Positions 45,891 through 55,708 of a DNA stretch of 64,000 nucleotides are shown in pieces (the stretch's first letter is position 1; each line of letters opens with the position of its first letter). This DNA is from Pelomonas paludis. GTDB lineage: Bacteria; Pseudomonadota; Gammaproteobacteria; Burkholderiales; Burkholderiaceae_C. Location: positions 310,001-374,000 of the forward strand of contig NZ_JBDPZD010000001.1 in NCBI RefSeq assembly GCF_039872745.1. Reading direction: 5' to 3'. The notes beneath the pieces were generated by a model. That model had not been told where the DNA came from. It saw only the letters and a list, made by a program, of their open reading frames with translations, and made no database searches. The position numbers were made by a program, and so were the translations under genes.

Positions 45891-48533
45891 TCAGCGCGGC
45901 AAGACGACCTGGCGCGCGAGCGAGAAGCTGGCCGATTCAGCCGGCAGGCCGGAGCCCGGTTGGCCGCCACCCACGCTCAGGCGGTAGCTGCCGGGCATGA
46001 CCTGGCGCACGCCGTCACGGGCGACAAAGCTGATGTCGCGCGCGCTGAGGCGGAAGCTCACTTCACGGCGCTCACCGGCCTTGAGGTGCAGGCGCTCAAA
46101 GCCACGCAGGGCCAGGCGCGGGGCGCCTTCAAACGTGGGCGGCGTCAGGTAGAGCTGGGCCACTTCGTCGCCATCGCGGCTGCTGGTGTTGGTGATGGCG
46201 GTGCGCACCACAAGGCTGGTGTCGTCACGGCCTTCCTGCACCTCGACCTTGGGCGCTTCGTAGCGGAAGCTGGAGTAGCTCAGGCCATAGCCAAAGCCAT
46301 AGACCGGCTCGCCCTTGTAGAAGCGGTAGGTGCGGCCCTGCATGTCGTAGTTGTCAAAGGGCGGCAGGTCGGCCACACCCTTGTAGAAGGTGACGGGCAG
46401 GCGGCCAGCCGGGTTGGCCGTGCCGGCCAGCACCTGGGCGATGGCCGGGCCACCGCCTTCGCCGGGGTACCAGGCCTGCACCAGGGCGGCGGCATTGGCC
46501 TTGGCCCAGGAGAGGTCGATCGCGCTGCCGCTGAGGTTGATGACAACCAGCGGCTTGCCCAGCTTGGCGGCCTCGGCCAAGTACTCGCGCTGGTCGCGCG
46601 GCAGGTCGATGGAGGTGCGGTCACCGCCGCTGAAGCCTTCGACCTTGACGGGCATCTCCTCGCCCTCGAGGTCGGAGGTCAGGCCCACCACGGCCACCAG
46701 CACGTCGGCCTTGGCAGCAGCGGCACGCATCTCGCCCAGCGGGTCGCGCGAGACGCGCTTCCAGACCATGCCGGGCGGCTGCGAGACGCCGGACTCGGTC
46801 TCGAACTGCAGCGCATAGCGCTCGCCCTGCTTCAGGTCCACCTGGGTCAGGGCCACGGGCTCGGCCCAGTGCGTGGGGCGCTTGGCCAGCACGACGGGTT
46901 TGCCACCCACGGTGATCTGGCCCTTGATGCCGGCCAGGCCCAGGCGGTAGCTGCCGGTCTCGGGCGCGACGAAGGAGCCGGTCCAGAGCACGCGGGTCAC
47001 GTCGCCAGCACCGGCGAAGTCCTTGGCGTGGGCTTCAAGCTGCTTGACGCTGTGCGAGGCAAAGGCCTTGGCCTGGAAGCGGCGCTGGCCCGGTTTGGTG
47101 GGCGAACCGGCTTCGAGGTTGAAGTAGCTGGCCTGCAGACCCGGCTTGCCATCGGGCGCGACGAAGGCGCTGGCGGGCACCGGGTCGCCGTCGGTGATGG
47201 AGGGGCCGAAGGGCACCAGGTTCACCTGGCCGGCAGAGAACTGCGCGCGCAGGGCCTCGGCGATGGTGGCGGTGGGGCCGGTGGTGGCGGACGAGTAGTT
47301 GCCGCGCATCACGCGGCGGGCATCAGCGAGCGGGCCCACCACGGCGATGCGTGTGCCGGCCTTGAGCGGCAGCGCGCCGTCGTTCTTGAGCAGCACCAGG
47401 CTCTCGACCGCCGAGCGCAGCGCAAGCTGGCGGTGCGGAGCCGAGTTGATGGCCTCGGCAGCCGGGAATGCGCGCTCTTGCGGCAGCAAGCCCGGCAGGT
47501 CGCCATTGCGCAAGCGGGCCGAGAACAGGCGCACCAGCGCGGTGTCGATCTCGGCCTGGCTGATGTAGCCGCGGGCCAGCGCCTGCTTGTAGCGCTCGCC
47601 CAGGCCCGGCACGTTGCCGAGCGTGGCGCCATTGCACTCGTTGTCCATGCCGGCCTTGATCGCGGCAGCGGCGCCAGCGGGTGCGTCCACCGCGTACTTG
47701 TGCTGGGCGTGGATGTCGGTCACGGCGTCGCAGTCGGAGACCACATAGCCGTCGAACTTCCAGTCCTTGCGCAGGGTCTGCACCATCAGCAGGTTGCTGG
47801 CGCAAGCGGGCTCACCATTGATGCGGTTGTAGGCGCACATGATGGAGCCAGCCTTGGCGTCCACGATGGTGGCGCGGAAGGCAGGCAGGTAGGTGTCCTC
47901 CAGGTCCTGCATCGAGACCCAGACGTCGGCATGGTGGCGCGTGGACTCGGGGCCGCTGTGCACCGCAAAGTGCTTGGGGCTGGCGATCACATGGGGCAGG
48001 TCGGGGTTGGGGCCCTGCATGCCGCTCACGAAGGCCTTGCCCAGCTGTGCGGTCAGGAAGGGGTCTTCACCATAGGTCTCCTGGCCACGGCCCCAGCGCG
48101 GGTCGCGGAAGATGTTGATATTGGGCGACCAGGTGTTCAGCGCGCCGCCAATCTTGTTGAAGGTGGGCTTGGCGCGCTCCAGCACATAGACCGCGCGCAC
48201 CTCGGTGCTGATGCTGGAGGCGACATCGAGCATCAGCTTGTCGTTGAAGCTCGCGGCCAGGCCCACGGGCTGGGGGAAGTTGGTCGTCGCGCCGGGGCCG
48301 AAGGCGCCGTGCAGGGACTCGGTCCACCAGTTGTAGGCGGGGATCTTGAGGCGCGGGATGGCCGGCGCGCCGTTGAGCAGCTGGTCCACCTTTTCGTCGA
48401 GCGTCAGCTGCGACACGATGGCACGGGCGCGCGACTCGGCGCCCGAGACGACGGGGATCTGCGCGAGGGCGGCCCCGCTCTGCAGTTGCAATACCAAGGC
48501 ACCAGCGGCGGCGAGCTTGAAACGGGTGGTCAT
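45891..48533 (-). CDS. Secreted GH3 beta-glycosidase with PA14 insertion (beta-xylosidase/glucosidase)
   Basis: 880 residues (start ATG 48531-48533 with TGGAG 7 nt upstream; longer frame to 48569 less likely). Signal peptide to about residue 24. GH3 domain 1 with PRWGRGQETYGEDPFL, KHFAVHSGPE and nucleophile Asp in VVSDCDAV; a PA14-type domain (about 450-590, LQASYFNLEAGSP, WTGSFVAPETGSYRLGL); GH3 domain 2 with acid/base region and NPAGRLPVTFYKG; a fibronectin III-like C-terminus. SDCDA is characteristic of xylan beta-xylosidases. Works with the esterase and neighbouring GH95 and GH43 on hemicellulose. Confidence 0.93.
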   Translation of the reverse strand: MTTRFKLAAAGALVLQLQSGAALAQIPVVSGAESRARAIVSQLTLDEKVDQLLNGAPAIPRLKIPAYNWWTESLHGAFGPGATTNFPQPVGLAASFNDKLMLDVASSISTEVRAVYVLERAKPTFNKIGGALNTWSPNINIFRDPRWGRGQETYGEDPFLTAQLGKAFVSGMQGPNPDLPHVIASPKHFAVHSGPESTRHHADVWVSMQDLEDTYLPAFRATIVDAKAGSIMCAYNRINGEPACASNLLMVQTLRKDWKFDGYVVSDCDAVTDIHAQHKYAVDAPAGAAAAIKAGMDNECNGATLGNVPGLGERYKQALARGYISQAEIDTALVRLFSARLRNGDLPGLLPQERAFPAAEAINSAPHRQLALRSAVESLVLLKNDGALPLKAGTRIAVVGPLADARRVMRGNYSSATTGPTATIAEALRAQFSAGQVNLVPFGPSITDGDPVPASAFVAPDGKPGLQASYFNLEAGSPTKPGQRRFQAKAFASHSVKQLEAHAKDFAGAGDVTRVLWTGSFVAPETGSYRLGLAGIKGQITVGGKPVVLAKRPTHWAEPVALTQVDLKQGERYALQFETESGVSQPPGMVWKRVSRDPLGEMRAAAAKADVLVAVVGLTSDLEGEEMPVKVEGFSGGDRTSIDLPRDQREYLAEAAKLGKPLVVINLSGSAIDLSWAKANAAALVQAWYPGEGGGPAIAQVLAGTANPAGRLPVTFYKGVADLPPFDNYDMQGRTYRFYKGEPVYGFGYGLSYSSFRYEAPKVEVQEGRDDTSLVVRTAITNTSSRDGDEVAQLYLTPPTFEGAPRLALRGFERLHLKAGERREVSFRLSARDISFVARDGVRQVMPGSYRLSVGGGQPGSGLPAESASFSLARQVVLPR

Positions 48534-48762
48534 CGATGCTCCAGACAAGGAAAAGGGGCCCATCAGCACAGGCTGAGGCAGCCCCAGGTCGGGGCGCTAG
48601 TGTCTGCCACGCCATGCAGGCAATCCATTCGTTCATCCACGGGCAAGGATGAAAAGAAGTTATCGATCCGAACCGTTTGCAGCGCGCAAAAAACTGCGCC
48701 CGAAGCGCCATAGTCCGGCCTGCCGTTCACCTGTCATTCGAACGCCTTGATGGCGCACGCCC
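48534..48762. other. Divergent promoter region between GH3 and GH95 genes
   Basis: 229 bp. It should hold both promoters of the polysaccharide cluster. No repeat or operator stands out apart from AT-rich patches near 48655-48665 and 48735. No gene. Confidence 0.4.
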
Positions 48763-51153
48763 ATGTCCACACCCCGCTCCGACCGCCGCCGCTGGCTCCA
48801 GCAAAGCCTGATGTCCACCACCGCCCTGACCTGCGCGCCGCTGACCACGCTGGCAGCAACCAGTCCGGCGCCCGCCGCCGGCACGCAGCGCCTCTGGTAC
48901 CGCCGCCCGGCCGATGAATGGGTGCAGGCCCTGCCAGTGGGCAATGGGCGCCTGGGCGCCATGGTGTTTGGCGGCATCTCGACCGAGCGCCTGCAGCTCA
49001 ACGAGAACAGCTTCTTTGCCGGCGGCCCCTATGCGCCGCCACTGCCCAAGGCGCGCGAGGCTCTGCCCAAGATCCGGCAGCTGATCTTTGCCGGCCAGTA
49101 CGCGGAGGCCCAGAAGCTGGCCGACGAGACCTTCATCCCCAAGCCCGGCGGGCAGATGGCCTACCAGCCGCTGGCCGAGCTGTCGCTGCACTTCCCGGGG
49201 CTGGAAAACGCGGCGGGCTACGAGCGCAGCCTGGACCTGGCCGGGGCGGTGGCGAGCACGAGCTTCACAACCAAAGACTTTGGCCGCCCGAGCACCTGGA
49301 CGCGCGAGGTCTATGCCTCGGCGGTGGACGATGTGATCGTGGTCCGCCTGTCCAGCACGCGAGCCAAGGCCCTGCACGTGGTGCTGCAGCTGAGCGCGCC
49401 GCACCAGCAGCAGGTGCAGATCGAGGACGGCCACACCCTGGTCGTCACCGGCCGCAGCCCGGACCAGGGCGAGATCAGCGGCCGTCTGCCCTTTGAATGC
49501 CGCGTGCAGGTGCGCGCCACCGGCGGCCGGCTGCGCTCGGAGCGCGGCGGCCTCGCGGTCGAGGGCGCGGACGAAGTACTGCTCCTGATTGCCGGCGCCA
49601 CCGGCTACAAGCGCTATGACGACGTCTCGGGCGACCCCACTGCCGCCAACCGCGCAGTGCTTGCCAAGCTGGCTGGGCGAACTGAAGCAGAGCTGCGCGC
49701 GGCCCACCAGGCCGCGCACCGCGCGCTGTTCGAGCGTTTCAGCCTCGACCTCGGCCAAGGCCCCAACGCCGCGCTGCCGACTGACGAGCGCATCGCCCGC
49801 TCCACCGAGGGCAAGGACCCCGGCCTCGCCGCCCTTTATGTGGACTACGGTCGCTACCTGCTGCTGGCCAGTTCACGCGCCGGCACGCGCCACCCAGCCA
49901 ACTTGCAGGGCTTGTGGAACGAGCGCACCAACCCGCCGTGGCAGAGCAAGTGGACCATCAACATCAACGCCCAGATGAACTACTGGCCGGCCGAGGCCTG
50001 CCAGCTGGGCGAGACCCTGGAGCCCCTGGTCTGCCTCGTCGAAGACCTGGCGCAGACCGGCCAACGCGTGGCGCGCGAGGCGTACGGCGCTCCGGGCTGG
50101 GTGGCCTTCCACAACACCGACGTGTGGCGCGTGGCCACGCCCACCGACGGCTCCTTCTGGGGCCTATGGCCGATGGGCGGCGTGTGGCTGCTGCAAAACC
50201 TCTGGGAGGCCTGGCTGTACCGGCGCGACGTGGCCTTCCTGCGCCGCATCTACCCGCTGATGAAGGGCGCCGCCGAGTTCCAGCTGGCGACCCTCGTGCG
50301 CGACCCCAAGAGCGGCAAGCTCGTCACCTGCCCCAGCCTCTCGCCCGAGAACGCCCACCCCTTTGGCAGCTCGCTGTGCGCCGGCCCGGCCTGCGACAAC
50401 CAGCTGCTGCGCGACCTCTTTGCCCACACCGCCGAGGCGGCCCGCACGCTGAAGACTGATGCCGACTTCGCCCGCCAATGCCTGGCCACGCGCGAGCAGC
50501 TGCCGCCCGACCGCGTGGGCAGCAGCGGCCAGTTGCAGGAGTGGCAGGAGGACTGGGACCTGCGCGCCCCCGAGATCCACCACCGCCACGTCTCGCACCT
50601 GTACGCGCTGTTCCCGTCTGACCAGATCACGCCCGAGGAAACGCCCGCCCTCTTTGCCGCCGCGCGCAATGCGCTGACGCGGCGCGGCGACGACGCCACC
50701 GGCTGGGGCATTGGCTGGCGCATCAACCTCTGGGCCCGTCTCAAGGACGGCAACCACGCTCACGAGGTGCTGGCCCTGCTGCTGCAACCCGAGCGCAGCT
50801 ACCCCAACCTGTTTGACGCGCACCCGCCCTTCCAGATCGACGGCAACTTCGGCGGCGCCTCGGGCATCGTCGAGATGCTGGTGCAAAGCCACCGCGGCCG
50901 CGTCGAGCTGCTGCCCGCCCTGCCCTCGGCCTGGCCCACCGGCCGCGTGCAAGGCCTGGCCGCGCGCGGCGGCTTTGTGCTGGACATGGACTGGGCCGGC
51001 GGTGCCGTGCAGCGCCTGCGCGTGCAGGCCCGCAAAGAGGGCTGCGCCGAGCGCTGCGAGCTGCGCTGGGCCGGTGGCCAGGCCACGCTCAAGCTCCAGC
51101 CCGGCCAGGTGGCGGTGCTGGAGCGGCGGGGTGATCAGCTGATCACCGCTTGA
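48763..51153 (+). CDS. Glycoside hydrolase family 95 (alpha-L-fucosidase/galactosidase)
   Basis: 796 residues. The N-terminus RSDRRRWLQQ followed by a hydrophobic stretch is a Tat-like or Sec signal. GH95 layout: N-terminal beta domain (RLWYRRPADEWVQALPVGNGRLGAMVFGG), an (alpha/alpha)6 barrel with RHPANLQGLWNERTNPPW, NAQMNYWPAE and SPENAHPFG, HRHVSHLYALFPSDQI, and a C-terminal beta domain after IDGNFGG. Typical targets are terminal L-fucose or L-galactose on xyloglucan and pectin. Ends directly at the GH43 stop (convergent, no gap). Confidence 0.93.
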   Translation: MSTPRSDRRRWLQQSLMSTTALTCAPLTTLAATSPAPAAGTQRLWYRRPADEWVQALPVGNGRLGAMVFGGISTERLQLNENSFFAGGPYAPPLPKAREALPKIRQLIFAGQYAEAQKLADETFIPKPGGQMAYQPLAELSLHFPGLENAAGYERSLDLAGAVASTSFTTKDFGRPSTWTREVYASAVDDVIVVRLSSTRAKALHVVLQLSAPHQQQVQIEDGHTLVVTGRSPDQGEISGRLPFECRVQVRATGGRLRSERGGLAVEGADEVLLLIAGATGYKRYDDVSGDPTAANRAVLAKLAGRTEAELRAAHQAAHRALFERFSLDLGQGPNAALPTDERIARSTEGKDPGLAALYVDYGRYLLLASSRAGTRHPANLQGLWNERTNPPWQSKWTININAQMNYWPAEACQLGETLEPLVCLVEDLAQTGQRVAREAYGAPGWVAFHNTDVWRVATPTDGSFWGLWPMGGVWLLQNLWEAWLYRRDVAFLRRIYPLMKGAAEFQLATLVRDPKSGKLVTCPSLSPENAHPFGSSLCAGPACDNQLLRDLFAHTAEAARTLKTDADFARQCLATREQLPPDRVGSSGQLQEWQEDWDLRAPEIHHRHVSHLYALFPSDQITPEETPALFAAARNALTRRGDDATGWGIGWRINLWARLKDGNHAHEVLALLLQPERSYPNLFDAHPPFQIDGNFGGASGIVEMLVQSHRGRVELLPALPSAWPTGRVQGLAARGGFVLDMDWAGGAVQRLRVQARKEGCAERCELRWAGGQATLKLQPGQVAVLERRGDQLITA

Positions 51154-52740
51154 TCAGGGTTTGTCGCTGAAGCGGAACCAGTCGATGTCCACGTAGCCGG
51201 CGGCTTGCTCCCCGGTGTGGAAGCAGAACATCGCCACCTGCGGACCCTGGAAGGTGCCGGTGCGCCAGTCGAACCTCAGATCGAAGGGCTCGCCCACCGC
51301 TTGCCATGTGGCCTGCCCTGCCGCACGCCACGACAGCCGGGCGCGGTTGGTGGTGACGTAGTCAAGGTCCATGCGCAGCTCGATGCGCTCGGTGCTGATG
51401 GGCACACGCGGGCCGTCCTGCACGGTCTGCGGGTCCTTGTCGCCTTGGTCGGTGATCAAGCGCCAGTTCAGGGACAGCTGCCCGCCGGCGTCGCGCGTGG
51501 CGTAGAGCTGGCCGTTGTAGCGGCCCAGGGTGCCGAGGCCGCATTGGTCGCCCACGGCGAGGCGCGACACGTCCATCGAGATTTCAACGTGACTGACGGG
51601 CCCCTGGCTCTTTTGCGTGAGCGTGTTGCGGGCGTGCCAGAAGTCCGCCGCCGGCAGCGCGCGCAGGCGCAAATGGCCGGGCCGCTCGCGCAGCGACCAG
51701 GCGCTGTCCACGGGGTTGTGGTTCCACATCCACTGCAGGCCAAGCTGAGGCTCGCTGAACTCGTCGCTCGTCGCGGGCTGGGCCAGCGGCTGGCCCTGGA
51801 TGGGCTTGGTGGCGCGGGCCGGTACACGGCCCGGGGCCTCGGGCGTGCCCCAGATGGGCCAGCCGTCTTTCCAGAAAATGGGGCTCATGTGGGTGACACG
51901 GCCGATGGCGGGCTTGTCCTGCATCACAAAGCCCCACCAGCGGCCGTCGGCCAGCTCGACGATGGCGCCCTGGTGGCCGCCGGTCTCGGCGGTGTTGATG
52001 CTCTCGATGGTCTCCCACGGGCCGTCGAGCGAGCGGGAGCGCGAGATGCTCATGCCCAGCCGCCACGGCACGGCGTTGAAGAGGTAGTAGAGGCCGTCGC
52101 GCTTGAGCACGTGCACGCCTTCGCCGCCCTTGATGTAGTGGATCTTGCGGGCGTTGGTCACACGCTTGAGGTCCTCGCTCAGGCTGAGCAGGGTGATGGT
52201 GCCGTCGGTGCTGGCGCTGGTCACCACATAGGCCTTGCCGTCGGTGTCGAAGAAGAGCCCGGGGTCGAAGGCCTCGCGGTCCAGCTCGTGGCAGTCCCAC
52301 GGGCCCTGCACCTGGGCCGCCTTGCACAGCCGCGTGTTCAGGCCCACGGGCGTGACGACCAGGTAGAAGTGGCCCTGGTGGTGGCGCAGGCTGGGCGCGT
52401 AGATGCCGCGCCGATAGACGCCCGGATTCGCGCCCCGGCCCTGCAGGTCAAAAGCGGGCGAGCCGGTCAGGCGCGGCAGCACATAGCCTGCAATCGTCCA
52501 GTTGATCAGGTCGCGCGAGTGCAGGATGCGCATGCCCGGCGAGCCGGCAAACGTGCTGGTGGCGAAGTAGAAGTCCTCGCCGACGCGGATGACGTCGGGG
52601 TCCGGGTAGTCGGCCCAGAACACCGGGTTGGCGTAGGTGCCATCGCCTTGGTCAGACTGCCAGGCCGTGGCCCAGGAGCATGCAAGGCCGAGCAGCAGGG
52701 CCAACAAGGCGCGGTGGGAGCGAGAGATCAAGGTCGGCAT
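51154..52740 (-). CDS. Secreted GH43-family beta-xylosidase/arabinofuranosidase
   Basis: 528 residues with a signal peptide (1-26). Five-bladed beta-propeller catalytic domain: YANPVFWADYPDPDVIRVGEDFYF (catalytic base Asp in YPDPD), GIYAPSLRHHQGHFYL, AFDPGLFFDTDGKAYV (pKa-modulating Asp) and KGGEGVHVLKRDGLYYLF (acid Glu). Residues about 340-525 form a concanavalin-like GH43 C2 domain (GHLRLRALPAADFWHARNTLTQ). ATG 52740 is supported by the signal peptide. Completes the hemicellulose set. Confidence 0.92.
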   Translation of the reverse strand: MPTLISRSHRALLALLLGLACSWATAWQSDQGDGTYANPVFWADYPDPDVIRVGEDFYFATSTFAGSPGMRILHSRDLINWTIAGYVLPRLTGSPAFDLQGRGANPGVYRRGIYAPSLRHHQGHFYLVVTPVGLNTRLCKAAQVQGPWDCHELDREAFDPGLFFDTDGKAYVVTSASTDGTITLLSLSEDLKRVTNARKIHYIKGGEGVHVLKRDGLYYLFNAVPWRLGMSISRSRSLDGPWETIESINTAETGGHQGAIVELADGRWWGFVMQDKPAIGRVTHMSPIFWKDGWPIWGTPEAPGRVPARATKPIQGQPLAQPATSDEFSEPQLGLQWMWNHNPVDSAWSLRERPGHLRLRALPAADFWHARNTLTQKSQGPVSHVEISMDVSRLAVGDQCGLGTLGRYNGQLYATRDAGGQLSLNWRLITDQGDKDPQTVQDGPRVPISTERIELRMDLDYVTTNRARLSWRAAGQATWQAVGEPFDLRFDWRTGTFQGPQVAMFCFHTGEQAAGYVDIDWFRFSDKP

Positions 52741-52915
52741 GGCGGGCGCGATGCAAGCAGCGGGGCCGATATTGAAAGCGATCCGCCCGCGCCGAGCGAT
52801 GAATTCTTGGCAGGCGCGCCATACCGGCACACAGGGGCGGCCGAGTCCCTTGAATCTTCATTGCCACCCTGACAGCGCTAGGGTTATCTTTGACCCCTCT
52901 GACGAGGGGGATTGG

Positions 52916-55708
52916 ATGACGAGGAGTCTGCGCGGCTGGGCCATCGCCCTGTGCTTGTGCCTGGGAGTCTTTGCGGCAGCCTGGGCGGCCGACACGGCTC
53001 CCGCGCCGGCCAGCCGCGCAGCCAGCCCGATGGCCGGGCAGCGCATCGCGGTCGGGGTGCTGGGGCGCTTCCCGCCCTTTTACGAGAACGCGCCCAGCGG
53101 CCAGGCGCCCGAGGGCTTTGATGCCGAGCTGATGGCCGAGATCTCGGCCACCACGGGCCTGAGCTTTGCCTGGCGGCGCTACGAGACCTTTGCGGCCCTG
53201 CAGGCGGCATTGCAGCGCGGCGAGGTGCGCGTCATCACCGCCGTGGCCCAGACGGCCAGCCGCTCGCGGCTGATGCGCTTCACGCGGCCTTATGCGGCCG
53301 TGCAGCAGGGCATCGTGGGCCCCGCCCAGGTCACCTCGGTGCCGGCCACGCCCGACCTGTCGGGTCGCCGCCTGGCGGTGATTGCCGGCTTTGCCAGCGA
53401 GACCATCGCCAGCGAGCGCTTCCCCGACGCCACGCGCCTGAGCTACCCCACGCTGGAGGCCGCGCTGGCCGCCGTGGCCCAGGGCGAGGCCGACTTCGTG
53501 CTGGAGGCCTTGCCCGCCCTGCGCGCGCTGATTGCCGAGCGGCCCTCCACCGTGCCGCTGGCCGTGCTGCGCAGCTATGGCTACCCACAGGGCTATATGC
53601 GCCTGGCCACCTCGCAGGCCGATGAGGCCCTGGCCACCCAGCTGGACGCCGCGCTGGCGCGCATCGAGCGCGGCAAGCTCGGGGTGCTGCAGGCGCGCTG
53701 GCTGCCGCGCGACGGCCGCCAGGCCCGCCCCGGCCGCGCGCCCGAGGGCGTGTCTGCCCTGCGCGTGGCCTATCTGTCCGGCGACCGGCCCTACTCGATC
53801 CGCCAGGAAGACGGCAGCGCCGACGGCATCGGCATCCGCATGATGAAGCGCGTGGCCGACGTGGCGGGCCTCAGCATCGAGACCTTCGTGCCGATGACGC
53901 TCGACGACGGCCTGACCGCGCTGCGCGAGGGCCGCGTCGACGTGATGCTGGGCCTGACCGACATTGCAGCGCGGCGCGAGTACATCAGCTTCGTGGGGCC
54001 CTACCGCTCGCACCCGCTGGTGATCGTGAGCCGGCGCCAGTACCCAATCTGGGGCCTGGCGCAGCTGACCGAGCAGCGCGTGGGCGTGATCAAGGGCTAT
54101 TTCGCCATCCCCTACCTGCAGGCGCAATGGCCGACGCTGCAACTCGTCGAGTGCCGCGACTTCGAGGACTGCGGCGCGCAGTTGCAGGGCGGGCGCGTCA
54201 ACGCGCTGATCTACGGCCTGCAGGGCACCTACGAGCGCCTGGGGCGCAAGTCCACCGGCGAGATCCAGATCACCGGCACGGTGGCCGGCCTCTACGACGA
54301 GCACAACCTGGGCCTGAGCCGGGCACGCGCGCCGCTGGCGCCCTTGCTGCGTGATGCGCTCAATGTGGTGCTGGAGGAAGAGATGCCCGCCATCGAGGCT
54401 GCCTGGAGCGCCGCCGAGTCTGCCCCCCGGCTGGACTGGGACCGCATCCTGCCCTGGCTGCTGGCGGCCGCCGGCCTGCTCACGCTGCTGGGCACGGCCT
54501 GGTGGCTGCATTCGCGCCGGTTGCGCCGCGAGATCGGGCGCACCCGCGAGGCCAAGGCGCAGAGCGAGCACTACCTGGCCTTCCTCGCGCACGAGGTGCG
54601 CAACTCGCTGCAGGGCGTCAGCGGCGCGGCCACGCTGCTGGCCTCGCCACCGGCCCAGGCCAGCGCGCCCGAGATCGCCGTGCTGCAAAAGCAGCGCCCG
54701 CTGCTCGACGCGCTGCAGCGCTCCACACGCGGCACGCTGAGCCTGCTCGATGGCCTGCTCGACCGCCACCGCCTGCATGCCGGCCAGCTCACGCTCGACC
54801 TGCGCCCCGAGGCGCTGGAGCGGGTGCTGCGCGCGCTGATTGACGAGCTGCTGCCCATGGCCGCCGCCAAGGGCCTGGGCCTGCGCTTCGAGCCCGCCAC
54901 CTCGATGCAGGGCTGGTGGCGCATCGACGCGCTGCGCCTGCAGCAGATCGTGCGCAACCTGCTGGTCAATGCGCTCAAGTTCAGCCAGCAGGGCGAGGTG
55001 CTGCTGCGCGCCTCGATGGAGGCCGACCCCCAAGGCCGGCCCGACTGGCGGCTGCTGTCACTTGAAGTGGTGGACCAGGGCCCGGGCCTGACCGATGCGG
55101 CCCGCCAGCGGCTCTTCCAGCGCTATGCGGCGGGCGAGGGCGACCGGCCCGGCAGCGGCCTTGGGCTGCACCTGTGCCGCGACCTGGCTGCCGCACTGGG
55201 CGGCGATCTCAGCGTGGACAGCCAGGCGGGGCGCGGCAGCACCTTTGCGCTGCACCTGGCGGTTGAGGCCGCGCAGGCCGAGGCGCGGCCCGATGGGCAG
55301 ATCCGCCGCGCGCTGGTGGTGGAGGACTCGCCCGTCTACGCGCTGGTGCTGCAGCAGGCCTTCGAGAGCCAAGGCGTGGGTGTCACGCTGTCCGAGACCG
55401 TGACGGGCGCGCGCGATTTGCTGGCCGCCTCGGTGGCGGGCCTCGGCGACACCGTGCCCGCCTTTGACCTGGTGCTGAGCGACGTCAACCTGGCCGACGG
55501 CTCGGCCGAGGAGCTGCTGCGCCAGCTCAATGCGCAGACGCGCCCCGGCACCGTGCTGCCGCCGGTCTACTGCATGACGGCCCAGATCGACGAGGAGCGT
55601 CGCGTGGCCCTGCTGGGCCTGGGCGCCCGCTCGGTGGTCGCTAAGGAGTTCGACGTGCCGACCTTTGTGAGCCGCGTGCTGGCGCAGGCGCAGGCGGACA
55701 AGTCCTAG
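52916..55708 (+). CDS. Hybrid sensor histidine kinase with two solute-binding sensor domains (BvgS/EvgS-like)
   Basis: 930 residues: signal (1-25), first periplasmic SBP_bac_3 domain (42-268, IAVGVLGRFPPFYENAP), second (282-495, LRVAYLSGDRPYSI), membrane helix (511-530), HisKA with FLAHEVRNSLQ (His559), HATPase (NLLVNALKFS; VDQGPGL; GSGLGLHL) and a receiver domain (800-925; phosphoacceptor Asp856 in VLSDVN). No PAS and no Hpt domain, unlike BvgS, so the phosphate must go to a separate Hpt or regulator, none of which is in the window. GAGGGGG lies 6 nt upstream of the ATG. Divergent from GH43 (175-bp gap), so it may sense a breakdown product. Confidence 0.92.
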   Translation: MTRSLRGWAIALCLCLGVFAAAWAADTAPAPASRAASPMAGQRIAVGVLGRFPPFYENAPSGQAPEGFDAELMAEISATTGLSFAWRRYETFAALQAALQRGEVRVITAVAQTASRSRLMRFTRPYAAVQQGIVGPAQVTSVPATPDLSGRRLAVIAGFASETIASERFPDATRLSYPTLEAALAAVAQGEADFVLEALPALRALIAERPSTVPLAVLRSYGYPQGYMRLATSQADEALATQLDAALARIERGKLGVLQARWLPRDGRQARPGRAPEGVSALRVAYLSGDRPYSIRQEDGSADGIGIRMMKRVADVAGLSIETFVPMTLDDGLTALREGRVDVMLGLTDIAARREYISFVGPYRSHPLVIVSRRQYPIWGLAQLTEQRVGVIKGYFAIPYLQAQWPTLQLVECRDFEDCGAQLQGGRVNALIYGLQGTYERLGRKSTGEIQITGTVAGLYDEHNLGLSRARAPLAPLLRDALNVVLEEEMPAIEAAWSAAESAPRLDWDRILPWLLAAAGLLTLLGTAWWLHSRRLRREIGRTREAKAQSEHYLAFLAHEVRNSLQGVSGAATLLASPPAQASAPEIAVLQKQRPLLDALQRSTRGTLSLLDGLLDRHRLHAGQLTLDLRPEALERVLRALIDELLPMAAAKGLGLRFEPATSMQGWWRIDALRLQQIVRNLLVNALKFSQQGEVLLRASMEADPQGRPDWRLLSLEVVDQGPGLTDAARQRLFQRYAAGEGDRPGSGLGLHLCRDLAAALGGDLSVDSQAGRGSTFALHLAVEAAQAEARPDGQIRRALVVEDSPVYALVLQQAFESQGVGVTLSETVTGARDLLAASVAGLGDTVPAFDLVLSDVNLADGSAEELLRQLNAQTRPGTVLPPVYCMTAQIDEERRVALLGLGARSVVAKEFDVPTFVSRVLAQAQADKS

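Noticed and set aside
45882..48713. 943-residue open frame on the plus strand
   Set aside because: It is antisense to the GH3 gene; the product is His/Gly/Ala-rich without domains, a product of GC-rich codon bias.
52652..55033. 793-residue open frame on the minus strand
   Set aside because: Antisense to the hybrid kinase, of low complexity, without ribosome site or motif.
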